64,000 nucleotides of DNA from Tricholoma matsutake (lineage: Eukaryota; Basidiomycota; Agaricomycetes; Agaricales; Tricholomataceae): positions 2,232,001-2,296,000 of the forward strand of contig AP026550.1 of NCBI GenBank assembly GCA_026075535.2, read 5' to 3'. A program made the position numbers and the translations under genes. The notes under the pieces were generated by a model that saw only the letters and a list, made by a program, of their open reading frames with translations, had not been told where the DNA came from and did no database searches. This document shows, piece by piece, positions 1 through 10,224 of the stretch. Every line of letters starts with the position of its first letter. The stretch's first letter is position 1.

Positions 1-21
1 AGTTAAAATTATACTACATAT

Positions 22-394
22 TACAGGGATTGGGGATGCACCTAGCAAAGGAAAATCCGAAGAGAAACCTCTAAGGATCCCTTTGCTGATGCCCAGTATA
101 TGTGAAGACGACAAAAATCAAATAATAACCTAAAAATAGAAAAGGCAGAGATAGGCAGATCAAGGCCGCCAAATGACATCATACCAAGGGGTAGATGTCG
201 GAAGGGGTACTCCGCCTCTAAATATAAAACTGTCAACATGCACAAACATGATAGAAAGGGAAGAAAGGGAAATTAGTAATAAAATCCGGAAAAATCATAG
301 AAAATGAAGAATAGAAGGAAATGAAGTGAGGAAAATGTAGAACAAACGTAAAAAATAGGAGAAACACACAGGGCACCCCCCTAGTCCCCTTATA
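22..394 (-). repeat. 3' LTR of gypsy A
   Basis: This 373-bp segment is the minus-strand counterpart of the LTRs of gypsy B (44160-44524 and 49720-50085). It shares the start (TATAAGGGGACTAGG, against TGTAAGGGGACTAGG in B), the GGCGGAGTACCCCTTC block and the CTGGGCATCAGC block. On the minus strand it directly follows the polypurine tract at 395-410. The far end (about position 22) is degenerate, ending CCCTGTA instead of CCCTTATA. No matching 5' LTR exists for this copy. Confidence 0.85.
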
Positions 395-489
395 TTACCC
401 CCTCTCTAAGATGCATTGCCCTGATGCATTTGAAATTGCATATGACCAAAGTCCGTGACTTGAATGCGACGCAGTGCAGCAGTGTGCAG

Positions 490-3400
490 CAGTGTGCCGT
501 CGGTGGAATTCCTTGACTAACCGAGGGGCATTCACATCAGACTCTTTGACCCATGAGTTCTCCTCATATCCATAACCCTTCCAATGCACCAAATACTGGA
601 GTTTTCCTTGACGCAACTGGCTGTCCAAGATTGACTCGACTTTGTATTGGGGTTCTCCCTCAATCACTGTAGGCAGTGGTGGTGGGTGTGAATGGCATCC
701 CAGGAATGGATCTGGGGGAGCTGGAAGGAGTTTGATGACATGGAAGACTGGGTGGAGTCTGGACATGGAGGCTGGGAGGTGTAGACATTAGGCGTGCATT
801 CCAACACACTTGACAATGGGGAAAGGTCCCAGGAATCGATGAGCAAGTTTCTTGGATGGACACATAGTGGAGATGTCACTGGAGTCAAGATAAACTCAAT
901 CACCAACCTTGTACTGAGGGGTCGGAGAGTGGCGTTGGTTGTAAAAGCATGCCATGTTGTCCTTCGCCTTCGCTAAGGCTGCCTTTGCCTCCTCCAAGCT
1001 ATCCTGCATGCATTCTGTGAACTCATTCACCATCTTGATGTGTGAGGGAGTTTGGCGAGGTTCAAATCCCATGCGTGGATGTCGTCCAGTGTCTAAGAGG
1101 AAAGGGGTCTGTTGAGTGGAAGCATGGACATGGTTGTTGTATCTGAACTCAGCCAAGGGGAGAAGATTGTCCCAATTGTCCTGGCATTCATTGACAAAGA
1201 TGTGGATGTACTGCTCCAGTTCCTGGTTGACTCGCTCAGTCTGGCCATCGGTTTGTGGGTGATAAGCAGTTGAAGCAAGGAGTTTGATTCCCAGGAGTCA
1301 GTACAACTTGCGAGTGAACTCTGCCATAAACTGAGGGCCACAATCAGAGAGGAAAGCACCAGGGAGTCCATGTAATTTCCACACATGGTGGAGGTAGAGT
1401 CGGGCGGCACCCAGGGCACTGACAGTGGTGTGAGTGGGAATGAAGTGAGCGCATTTTCCCACTGAATCAACTGTGCACATCACCACATCAAACCCATTTG
1501 ACTCTGGCAACTCCACCATAAAGTCGACACTGACAACATCCCAATGACTCTCTGGAACGGGAAGTGGGTGTAGCTCGCCAATGGGTTTGCGACGAGGAAT
1601 CTTGGTGCATCAGCAAAGGTCACAAGTGCAACAATACTGACCAATGAGCCATGACATTTGTGGCCACCAATAATTCTGTGAGGTGAGCTCCAAGGTCTTC
1701 CAGCATCCAGGATGACCAGCAATCTGTGAGTCATGGTGTTGGGATATGATGCACTGGCGAAGGTCTGGGTCATTGGGGATGTAGATGTGATCCCTGAAAT
1801 ACAACAAGTCCTCTTTTTCAGCCCACTCTGCTGAACGCAAGGAAAGGGTGGATCCCTTCCTCAGTTCTTTGACAGCTCGGGCAACAACATCCTCATGTAA
1901 ACCGCTATGGTTTGCGCGATGAATGTCACATAGGATGTCCCGCTCCTCACCCTGGGGTGCGATGCCTTCCAGTGCCCGAATGGTGAACAGGTTTGGCTGC
2001 AACAACACAATGTTTTGGTTGTCATTGCTGCCATCCCCATGGTCTGCACATCAGGAGAGGGCATCGGTCTTCCCCATGCTGCGACACAGATGGTGGTGCA
2101 AGGAGAAGTCGAATCTGGATAGATACAGGGACCAACGAGCTTGACGACAGTTCAATTTCTTGGCCATCATAAAGTACTCAAGATTCTTGTGATCCATCCA
2201 AATTTCCACCTTGTGTTGGGCACCCTCGAGGAAGTGTTGCCACTCCTCAAGTGCATGCATTATCACCAATATCTCCTTGTCATGGATCTCATAATTTCAC
2301 TCTACAGCACTAAGGCTTTTGGAGTAGAATGCAACAGGATGCCACTTCTGGTCCTCTGGAGACTGCTGAGACAACACAGTGCCCGTCACAAAGTCAGAAC
2401 TGTTGGCTTCTACACAAAAAGGACGCAAATCGTCAGCAAAGGTAAGAATGGGAGCAGAAGTGACCATATCCTTAAGCTTTTCGAATGCCTCCTGTTGTGC
2501 ATTATCCCACCTCCATGCCTCCTTTCCTGTCAAGTTGAACAGTGGTCATGCATAATGTGAGAAATCCTTGATAAAACACCAATAGAAATTGATGAAGCCC
2601 AGGAAAGACTGCACCTCTTTCTTGTTTGTGGGCGTTGGCCAAGCTGTGACCCCGTTCACCTTGATAGGATCCATCTCCACCTGACCCTCCGAGATAATCA
2701 GGCCAAGGTACTCGATCTTGGTCTTCTCAAACTTGCACTTGTCCTGATGAAGGTAGAGTTTGTACTGTCAAAGCTGTTCTAGGACGAGGCGCGTGATGCG
2801 ACGGTGCTCTTCAGCCATGTGAGTGAAGATGAGGATGTCGTCGAGATAGATACAGACAATGCCTTTGAGGATGAGGTTGTGGAAAATGTTGTTCATCATG
2901 GTCTGAAAGGTGGCAGGACTATTAGTAAGGCCAAAGAACATAACAAGCGGTTCAAAAAGACCATGGTTGGTATGAAAGGCTGCCTTCCACTCATCTCCCT
3001 CCTTTATCCTCACATTATTGTAGCCCCAATGGATGTCGAGCTTGGTGAAGTATCGGGCTCCACAGAGCTGGCTCACGAGTTTGGAGATGAGAGGTAATGG
3101 GTAGCGATTTTTGACCATGATGTTGTTGAGCCTTCTGTAGTCTTGAACCGGTTGAAGTGAGCCATCCTTCTTCTTGACAAAGAAAAAGGGAGAGGCCATG
3201 GGTGACTTTGATGGTCGAATACGTCCAGAGGCCAGGTGCTTGTCGATGAACTGGTCAAGCTGTCGTTGTTCTTCAGGGGAGAGAGGATAGACCTTGCAGG
3301 ATGAAGGGGTTGCACCAGGGGTGAGCTTGATCATGTGATACCATGGCTTGCGCACAGGGAGAGAGTTGAATGATTCCTTGGAGAACACATCTCCAAACTC

Positions 3401-4310
3401 ATGGAGATGAGGGAGCAAGGAATTAGTAGACAATTTAGCAGCATTGTTTTTGTGGAAGGCCTCAGCGAGGCATTGGGATATGTTCGATGTAGCACACACC
3501 TTGTGCAATGGATGAATCGCAGTGTAGAAGATCTGATCTCCTTCCTCTACTTCCTCTGGCTCCTCATCATCATCATCTGAATCCGGCACCAGATCAGGAA
3601 CCCCTTCCAACTCCACTTCAGGTATAGGCAGGGGTCCCGCACGACACTTCTGAGTACATTGTATTGCAGCCTTCTATCCATGATGTTCTTGCCTGGCTTC
3701 TGTGAAACAAGTACGACAGCAGGATGGACATCGGCTCCCCAGTACACCAGTTGACCTCTGGGTTATGGTCTCAAAGCCACGGATAGCCCAAAATCACCTT
3801 TTGCTTTCCTAATTGAGTGACAGCAAAAAGGGCACGCTCACTATGATCTTTGTAATGGAGGACCAGGTCTACAACCTCTTGGATGGCACCAGCTTTGTTT
3901 GGGGACCCATCCACATTATACACAGGTATCGGACGTGAAAGTGAGCAAGTATTTAGGCGATGTTGTTGTGCGAGATGGGTATTGATGAAGAGACCAGTCA
4001 CACCAGAGTCCAGGAGAGCAGAGACACTGAGTATCTGTCCAGTGTCAGTCGTCTGCAGTTCGATTGCTAGGTTCAAGGAATGTGTAGAGGGAGTGGATGC
4101 AACAATATATTTGTGTGGTAGTTTACGCTCCCATGATTTAATTTTGGGGTGTGGAGCAGAGGGAGAGATGGGAAGAGCAGGTACATCTTCAGCCAACTTT
4201 GAAAGGTCAGAGAGGGGAACAGTCACAGAAATGGATTCATTCTCCAGGGATTCAACTGACAAGACTTCAAAGTGGTTATGGACAGGCAGTGAGGGTGTAC
4301 GATTCACTCG
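490..4310 (-). pseudogene. gypsy A pol pseudogene (PR-RT-RH-IN-chromodomain)
   Basis: Broken polyprotein that would have matured the particle, reverse transcribed the RNA and integrated the cDNA. Readable pieces, in order on the minus strand: protease with LLDSG near 4005; RT 3616-2768 with intact YLDD near 2845; RNase H 2533-2060; integrase with the DLC zinc end and SDCGPQF near 1345; chromodomain with YLVHWKGYG near 590. The largest intact run is 282 codons over the RT. TGA and TAG stops and several frameshifts separate the pieces, and the sequence is about 90 percent similar to the gypsy B pol by eye. It cannot make a full protein. Confidence 0.88.
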
Positions 4311-4317
4311 CTGCGAA

Positions 4318-4797
4318 TAGAAAAATCCTGCTCCTCTACAACTTCTGACTTGATCTCCTCTGCAACCTGCTCCTTCGCTTCCTCAACATCTACAAGCACC
4401 AACAAGTCTTGGAGGAGTTCATCTCACCCCTCAGGAGTGAGCATGTGGATATCCTGATGATAGGGACACACTCCTGCCCTGTGCCCAGTTTCCCCACAGC
4501 GGTAGCAGAGATCCAACCTACACGCATGGCTGCGGGCTGCATCAACATCCATTGGTACTGGGACATTGATGGCTGGTGTGGGAGTCTGATGAACAGGAAT
4601 GGGGTTAAGGCGGGGAAGGGTTCAATTGAAGGTGTAGGGTGCATGAGTGGTAGTTGGAGCATGGAATGCCGCATTTGTGAGTTGGTTCTCATCACAGAGT
4701 GAAGCAGCTTCATACCAAGCATAGATATCATCGTCCGCTGGGCGGCCTTCCAACATCTGTGCAATCTGATCCTGAATTTCTTGATTGAGGCCCCATC
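4318..4797 (-). pseudogene. gypsy A gag remnant with zinc knuckle
   Basis: C-terminal part of the capsid/nucleocapsid gene, matching gypsy B gag from the NQEIQDQIAQ region onwards. A CCHC zinc knuckle (CYRCG...GH...C) is readable on the minus strand near 4470-4520. Stops and frame changes interrupt it. The N-terminal capsid half is missing because the element is truncated at 4797. Confidence 0.75.
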
Positions 4798-5552
4798 GGT
4801 ACCCATGTCTTCTAAAGCCTAAAGATGAGTCATGATCAGTGCCAGCCTCAAATGATAGAAGCGACTCAGGTGCAATCAGTCACACCTTCAATGTTTTCAT
4901 TTTCATGGCATCAAAGGCTCGTGCTTTCTCAATACCACCCACTAATGTGCAGTATAGACCTTCTTGGTTTATGTTGGAGTGGGCACTTTCAATAAGATTA
5001 CTAGTTGTATCCTCTGCTTGCCAGATAATCTTTGGAATGTGACTTCTCTCCCAGCATAGTGCCTCGAAAGCAAATCCACTTCAAAGCTTGTCCTGGATCC
5101 AATCTATAAGTATTTGATGTGTGAGAGTTCTGATATTATCAATGTGCAAACCAACGGCTAGACCTTTGCCAGGTTTTTCTCTGAGCTCTGCAATAGACCG
5201 TAATGTGCCACCCCAGTTGTTGTGTACTGTACAGATCAAACTATGCATCAAGTTGTGGACCTCTTCTGGTACAGCACAGGGCCAGATATTTCACTTTGCA
5301 TGGCCAATACAGAGGCAATAGAGGTGATGAAGATGATCATAAGGAGATAGGTTGGAGAGTAAGTGATCAAGTTCGTGAAGATCAACCTTACCAACAAGAC
5401 CCTGGCTCAACTTCTGCAGGTGTAGTCTGAGGCCTAAACTAACAGTTAGCTATGCAGCTGTGGTGATGGATATCATGGAGTTGACTTGTACCTTTAGCCT
5501 GTCCTCTGTGTTGATTTGCTACCCAATGAAGGATCATCCCATCAGTCTCATG

Positions 5553-6380
5553 TAGTGTTTAAAGGTCCAGTCTGTAGGACCAAAAAAAAGACTGAAACTG
5601 AACTGAACTGGACTGATTAGGACTGGACCAGTGGTCTATTTATGGACCAGTCTTTTTCAGTCCAGTTGCTGGTCTTTCGTTTTGAAAAATATAGTAGGAC
5701 TGATGAAAAACTGGTTGCGAGTGGTCTTTTGTCCCAACATATGTTAGACCTTACTCCCACATATATTTACTTCATTTTCAGTCCCTGGATCATCAAAAAT
5801 GGTCGAGAATTGGTTGAGATATGACCAAAAACATTTTTGTATGAGTATTTTGTTGTATCAGAACAACTTTGATTGCATTGCTTATTACCTGAGCTATAAT
5901 TTTTTTTGTACAGCTATATAACATCATAAAAGTAACAACAACACACCTAATCATCTGTACCATGGGATTTTATTTACATAACAGCCCAAATGAGTGCAAC
6001 TACAAACTACAAATTACAAACTACAAACTGCAACTTGAATGCATGTCCTTTTGGTTTTGGCCATATCTCAGTCAAATCTTGATGGAATTGCTTAAATGTT
6101 CGATCGGTCTATGGAGCATTACAATCTCTATCCATGAATATAATATATATGAGGTGATGGTCATATTTGTTGAGATACATATGGGTTATTTGGCACAATA
6201 AATTTTACAACAAAAAACTGGTCTGAACCAGTCTTTTTTTTGTCCATGGACCAATTAGGACCAGTCCTAAAGGGTCTGGTTGTGGTCCTCCAATATCTGG
6301 GTTGGTCCTAGACTGATTGTGGTTGCCGGTTGCCCCATTTGGAAGTCAAAAACTGGACTGGACTGGACCTTTAAACACTA
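5553..6380. mobile_element. hAT-type MITE (828 bp)
   Basis: Both ends carry the perfect 20-bp terminal inverted repeat TAGTGTTTAAAGGTCCAGTC. The element is bounded by an exact 8-bp target-site duplication GTCTCATG (5545-5552 and 6381-6388). An 8-bp duplication plus a TAGTG-type end is typical of the hAT superfamily. The interior is AT-rich, has no transposase, and carries subterminal repeats of GGACCAGT and GGTCCTA, as expected of transposase-binding sites. It sits inside the transposase-like gene and is not part of its coding sequence. Confidence 0.92.
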
Positions 6381-7194
6381 GTCTCATGAACTGAATTTGC
6401 ATGTAGATGTCTCCATTGCAAGTTCCTTCCTGTATCTGTGTGAACAATCTTCTTGATTTCTTCAAAAACATGCTGATGTGCAATGGCTGTCTGTCTGGTG
6501 AGATAAACATGGCAGAAGACAACATCTGTAAGAGGCCCAGGAGTCCATGCCAGACATTAATAATATCATGTAAAGCACTTACTAGTGTTGCTTATGCAGT
6601 CCATACATGCTATCTCAAATTCATAGAAATCAATGACACACTTAAAGCTTATGTCACTAGAAAGGTACTGCACTTTCAGCAGGTGCTCACTGCCTTCCTT
6701 ACTCATACAGATGATAACTCAGAGCAGAGACAAAGCACCAGGTGATGGCAATTCATCCTCATCATGGGCATCTTGAAATTCACCTGGAATCTCAAAGATG
6801 CATCATATAATGGTCAGCCAGTGGAAAATTGAGATCTTGTTGCTGTTTGAGGTATAGCGCACCTTAATTTGAGTTATAAATATCAGTTTATGTGTTCACA
6901 ATACCACATGGTGGCAAGGGAAGCACCAAGCAGCAAGAATTGGATATACCTTCCCATCCTGTTCCTGCTGGAAAGTTTTCTTGTTTTGCCACATTGATGT
7001 ATGACCTTAGGTGTGATCTATTGGCTAGCGAGGCATGAAGGTCACACAGTGTTGGTGCTGGAATTTCAGGGAATCAAGAACATAGATATGCCTTTAATAT
7101 AGGATGTTGTAGGAAGCGTCATGGAGTCAAATCAGCTAAGTCATCTTTCAGAGTACCCAGGATTCTTTGTATCTCTGAGCGGAGGACAGGTGGT

Positions 7195-7386
7195 TGGAAG
7201 GAAGCCGGAGCTTCCAACACTCAAGACTCAAGGGCATGAAAACTATAAGGAACTTAATATGATTCGAAGGGGGGATTCTAGAATACGGTACAAGTATTCA
7301 AAGTATAGACTATATACTATCAGAATAACATGTGATAACTGAGTGGCATGTGATAATGTAATGATGATGTAAGAGGCACTCTTACA
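7195..7386. repeat. Left LTR (192 bp) of the P450-carrying element
   Basis: Direct repeat of 10033-10224, differing at only a few positions by eye (for example ACTCAAGACT against ACTCGAGACT and TACGGTAC against TATGGTAC, both CpG transitions). It starts with an imperfect palindrome GGAAGCCGGAGCTTCC and ends TTACA. Confidence 0.93.
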
Positions 7387-7638
7387 CTCTCTCATACTCC
7401 AAAAAAAATGACCGGGGGGTGGGGTAAGCAAGGTACACAAGGTCATGGTAACAAAAATAACTTTACGTGTTTGCAAAAACACTGAGTCATAAGTGTGTTG
7501 ACAATGCTGGTGTCGGTGAGGGCAGGTAAGAACGAGGACAGGCAAAGGATGAGACAGGGCAAGGACAGGTGAGGACAAGGATGGGCATGGATGGTCATGG
7601 ATGAGGCAGTGGACATGGCTGGTGACATGAACAGGGTT

Positions 7639-7746
7639 GGTGGTGTGAATGGGGCTGGTGGTGTGAATGGGGCTGGTGGTGTGAATGGGGCTGGTGGTGT
7701 GAATGGGGCTGGTGGTGTGAATGGGGCTGGTGGTGTGAATGGGGCT
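7639..7746. repeat. 18-bp minisatellite, six units
   Basis: Six tandem copies of GGTGGTGTGAATGGGGCT. They create long open frames on both strands (Gly-rich on plus, Pro/Ala/Thr-rich on minus) that are by-products of the repeat and not genes. Confidence 0.95.
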
Positions 7747-7799
7747 GGTGCTGGTGGCATGGACAGTGCTGGTAACATGGACAGGGGGCATGGAGGCGT

Positions 7800-8950
7800 T
7801 GTCATAAGATAGGGTGGGGCAGGAAATTCAGCCATCGTCAAGAAGGGCATCGACGATATGCTGTAGTGATGTGTTGTGAATCTGGGCATACGACGGGGAG
7901 CTGGGGGACAAGCTGGGGATGACAGGGGTGTGTAGGAGATACAGCCATCGTTGACAAACACGTCAATGATGGATGATGATGTGGCGTATCTGGTGGACGT
8001 GTGCGGCGTCATGGTAGCCTCATTGTGTGGAACAGGAGTTTGTGGGGCGAGGTGGCAGTGAAAAGGCTCGGTTCTGGGATGGACAGGGTGGCTGGGATGC
8101 ATTGCAGATGTGCACAGGTGGGTCCAGGTGTGTGTTCCGTCGTTTCTCAGCTGTGGCTCATGGTCCAGAGGGGGGCAGAGTGGGAGGTATGGCCGTCATC
8201 GAGTGGCAGGCCATGTGGATGCATGAGGTGTCATGGTGGGCTCATAGCGTGTAATGGGGGCAGGAGCTGAGGGGATTGCAGATGTGTGGGGAGAGATGGG
8301 GATGTAGGCGCCGAATGGGGGGTGTACCTGGGTGCAGACAGTGTTGTCAGTGACATGGTGGTGGTGTGAAATGCAGCCGGTGGCGAAATGGCTCATTTCT
8401 GGGGTTTCTGGGGTGAGCTGGGCAGATGGGATAGGGTCTGGGGGTGATCTGGGGGTTCAGGTAGGGCATCCCATCATTTCAATGCTGTGGGCAGTGGCCT
8501 TGGTTGGGGTAGAGTAAGTCATCATCGACGAACGCATCAACAGTGCCATGGCATATCTGGTGGACTGTGGGGCATCGTGGCAGGCTCGTGGTGCATAACG
8601 GGGGTCTGTGTGGTGAGCTGGTGAGAGTACAGGGGTGTGGATGGCATCTTCAGTGGCATGGCAGGGGTGTAGGACGTGGGTGTTGGCAATACGGCTTGCG
8701 TCTGAGGGTTCTGGGGCGACCTGGGGCAGATAGGCCATGAACGGGGTTGTTTCGAGACTCTTGCAGCATACGTCATCATTCCCGAGGCGTTGCTCATGGT
8801 TCTGAGTGGGGTAGTGCTGGAGGTTCAGCTGTCGTTGACGATGACTTCGCCGCAGTACAGGGTGGTTAGAGGCATGGGACAGCAATCTGGGGCCTGAGCT
8901 GGGGGGCACAGGGGGGTCTGGGGGGTGGTACAGGTCGTCGTTGGGGGTGG
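7800..8950. repeat. Degenerate repeat block inside the P450-carrying element
   Basis: Four or five imperfect modules recur. Each contains a CATCGACGA/CATCGTTGACAA-like motif, then a GCATATCTGGTGGAC-like motif and GTCATGGT/GTGGGCTCAT runs, on the plus strand (for example near 7850, 7940, 8190, 8520 and 8830). No recognisable protein is encoded. The long proline-rich frames on the minus strand shift from module to module, which argues against coding. Confidence 0.55.
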
Positions 8951-8954
8951 TGAG

Positions 8955-9711
8955 GCTTGCCAGCATTCATTTGAGCACGGAGCTCATAAACGCGAGCACT
9001 AATGAACTCAGCCATGATCTTATCAGAATCGCACATCTGCCTCCATCGATTGTTGGGAATCCGGCTAACAATGTTCCAGGCCCATCCGGGGATAGTATAT
9101 TGCAAAATTCCCCACGTGCCGAGGCGATAACCGTAGGAGAAGTGAACAACCACATCGACCATTGTGTGATGAAAAATAGCCAAGCAATCCAAAGGACCCT
9201 TGCTGGCAGAGTTCCCAAGAGTGTTGACAAGCTCAAGGATAACCTCATGCATTTCAGGCTCAAAATGAGAAATATTGGTTGGGGTGTAATGCGGTGCATA
9301 GCCTTTTTGGCACATAGAATGAGTAGCATGATTGAGAGATGTCATTGCATGATTGTTGTCATTGGTGTGGAGGCCCTTGTAATATGAACTTTTGTTGAAC
9401 TTGTGCACGGTGTAGATGTTGTGCATGGTGGACAGGTTGTGAAAGACTACCTTGTTTGGGGTGATTCACACTACTGGGCCGTAGGCGTCGAGAAGCTCTT
9501 GGATGACCTTGCATTGGCAGAGGCATAGAATGTGTGTTGTGATCCAGAAATCGGAGATGGCCACATACCAGGGGCCAGGGATCATGCTAAGAGGAGACAA
9601 GAAGAGGTTGTAGATGGCCCAAAAGAGGATATAGGTGAAGGCGACAGAAGCTGTGATGAAGACAATGTTGTGAGAAAACCAAGAGATGGATAAGGAGATT
9701 GTAGAAGCCAT
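8955..9711 (-). pseudogene. Captured cytochrome P450 5' fragment (membrane anchor to mid-protein)
   Basis: One reading frame, broken only by a TGA at 9466-9468, encodes the N-terminal ~240 residues of a microsomal P450 mono-oxygenase. There is an N-terminal membrane anchor (about residues 5-40), a proline hinge (MIPGPWYVAISDFW), then TVHKFNKSSYYKG, PHYTPTNISHFEPEMHE, FSYGYRLG and WRQMCDSDKIMAEF. The start ATG at 9711 precedes the anchor directly. The I-helix, ExxR and haem-binding Cys are absent, and about 20 residues seem deleted after GYRLG, so no enzyme can be made. The TGA sits where relatives have Arg (GPVVR), so it fits CGA to TGA. No intron interrupts the ~240 codons, although Agaricomycete P450 genes are usually intron-rich. 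Capture from a spliced transcript is my inference. Confidence 0.82.
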
Positions 9712-10032
9712 TGTGTAATGAGAAACCAGGATTTAGTGGGTTGGCAAGAACTGGGGTCGCTGCGAGGTTGCTCAGAGAAGGAGAACCGGGGGATAGTGGG
9801 GGAAGGAAAGAAGGAGGATTCGAATGAATTCTAGGGAGGTCCCCTTGGTGCAGGGGCAGTGAGCGAGTGTTGTGTGAGCAGGAGTGAGCAGGTAGCTTAG
9901 CGTTGTCAAGGTACAGTGTTCAGCATGAAAAAATTAGACTGTTTTCAGAAATTTCAGGGTTGGTGTGGTTTCAGGAAAAGAGCGTGTGAGAGAGAATAGA
10001 GTGTTGATAGTAAGTTCCTTATAAAAAAAAAG

Positions 10033-10224
10033 TGGAAGGAAGCCGGAGCTTCCAACACTCGAGACTCAAGGGCACAAAAACTATAAGGAACTTAATATGA
10101 TTTGAAGGGGGGATTCTAGAATATGGTACAAGTATTCAAAGTATAGACTATATACTATCAGAATAACATGTGATAACTGAGTGGCATGTGATAATGTGAT
10201 GATGATGTAAGAGGCACTCTTACA
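10033..10224. repeat. Right LTR (192 bp) of the P450-carrying element
   Basis: Direct repeat of 7195-7386, preceded by an A-rich run (10022-10031) and followed at once by the GTGGT target duplication. The text between the P450 start codon (9711) and this LTR is C- and T-rich on the minus strand, as in a fungal 5' untranslated region. Confidence 0.93.

Larger units (their letters stand above)
395..4797 (-). mobile_element. Ty3/gypsy chromovirus A, 5'-truncated and degenerate
   Basis: Internal region of a Ty3/gypsy (Metaviridae, chromovirus-type) retrotransposon on the minus strand. It is the same family as gypsy B and collinear with it: partial gag (4320-4797), aspartic protease, reverse transcriptase (2768-3616), RNase H, integrase and chromodomain (about 530-690). 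It lacks the 5' LTR and the first half of gag. Homology to B stops abruptly at about 4797, where an unrelated transposase-like gene begins, so a deletion or recombination removed the 5' end. Many stops and frameshifts make it non-coding. Compared with B it has lost CpGs: for example SDRG in the integrase of B is SDCG here, and a CGA codon of B at TYRLLG is TGA here. Confidence 0.9.
7195..10224. mobile_element. Non-autonomous LTR element carrying a cytochrome P450 fragment
   Basis: A 3030-bp unit flanked by 192-bp direct repeats (7195-7386 and 10033-10224), which begin TGGAAGGAAGCC and end CTCTTACA, that is TG...CA. An exact 5-bp duplication GTGGT lies outside (7190-7194 and 10225-10229). These are the hallmarks of LTR retrotransposition. 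The interior has no gag or pol. It holds the first half of a P450 gene on the minus strand (8955-9711) with what looks like its 5' untranslated region, degenerate repeats, and an 18-bp minisatellite. It must have been mobilised in trans. It interrupts the transposase-like gene at 4798-11770. Confidence 0.9.

Noticed and set aside
7639..7746. Regular repeats considered as CRISPR
   Set aside because: Six contiguous 18-bp units without spacers, in a eukaryotic setting. It is a minisatellite.
7443..8102. 219-codon Pro-rich minus-strand ORF (and a 182-codon one in another frame)
   Set aside because: Produced by the 18-bp minisatellite and neighbouring degenerate repeats. Frames on both strands stay open because the unit length is a multiple of three.
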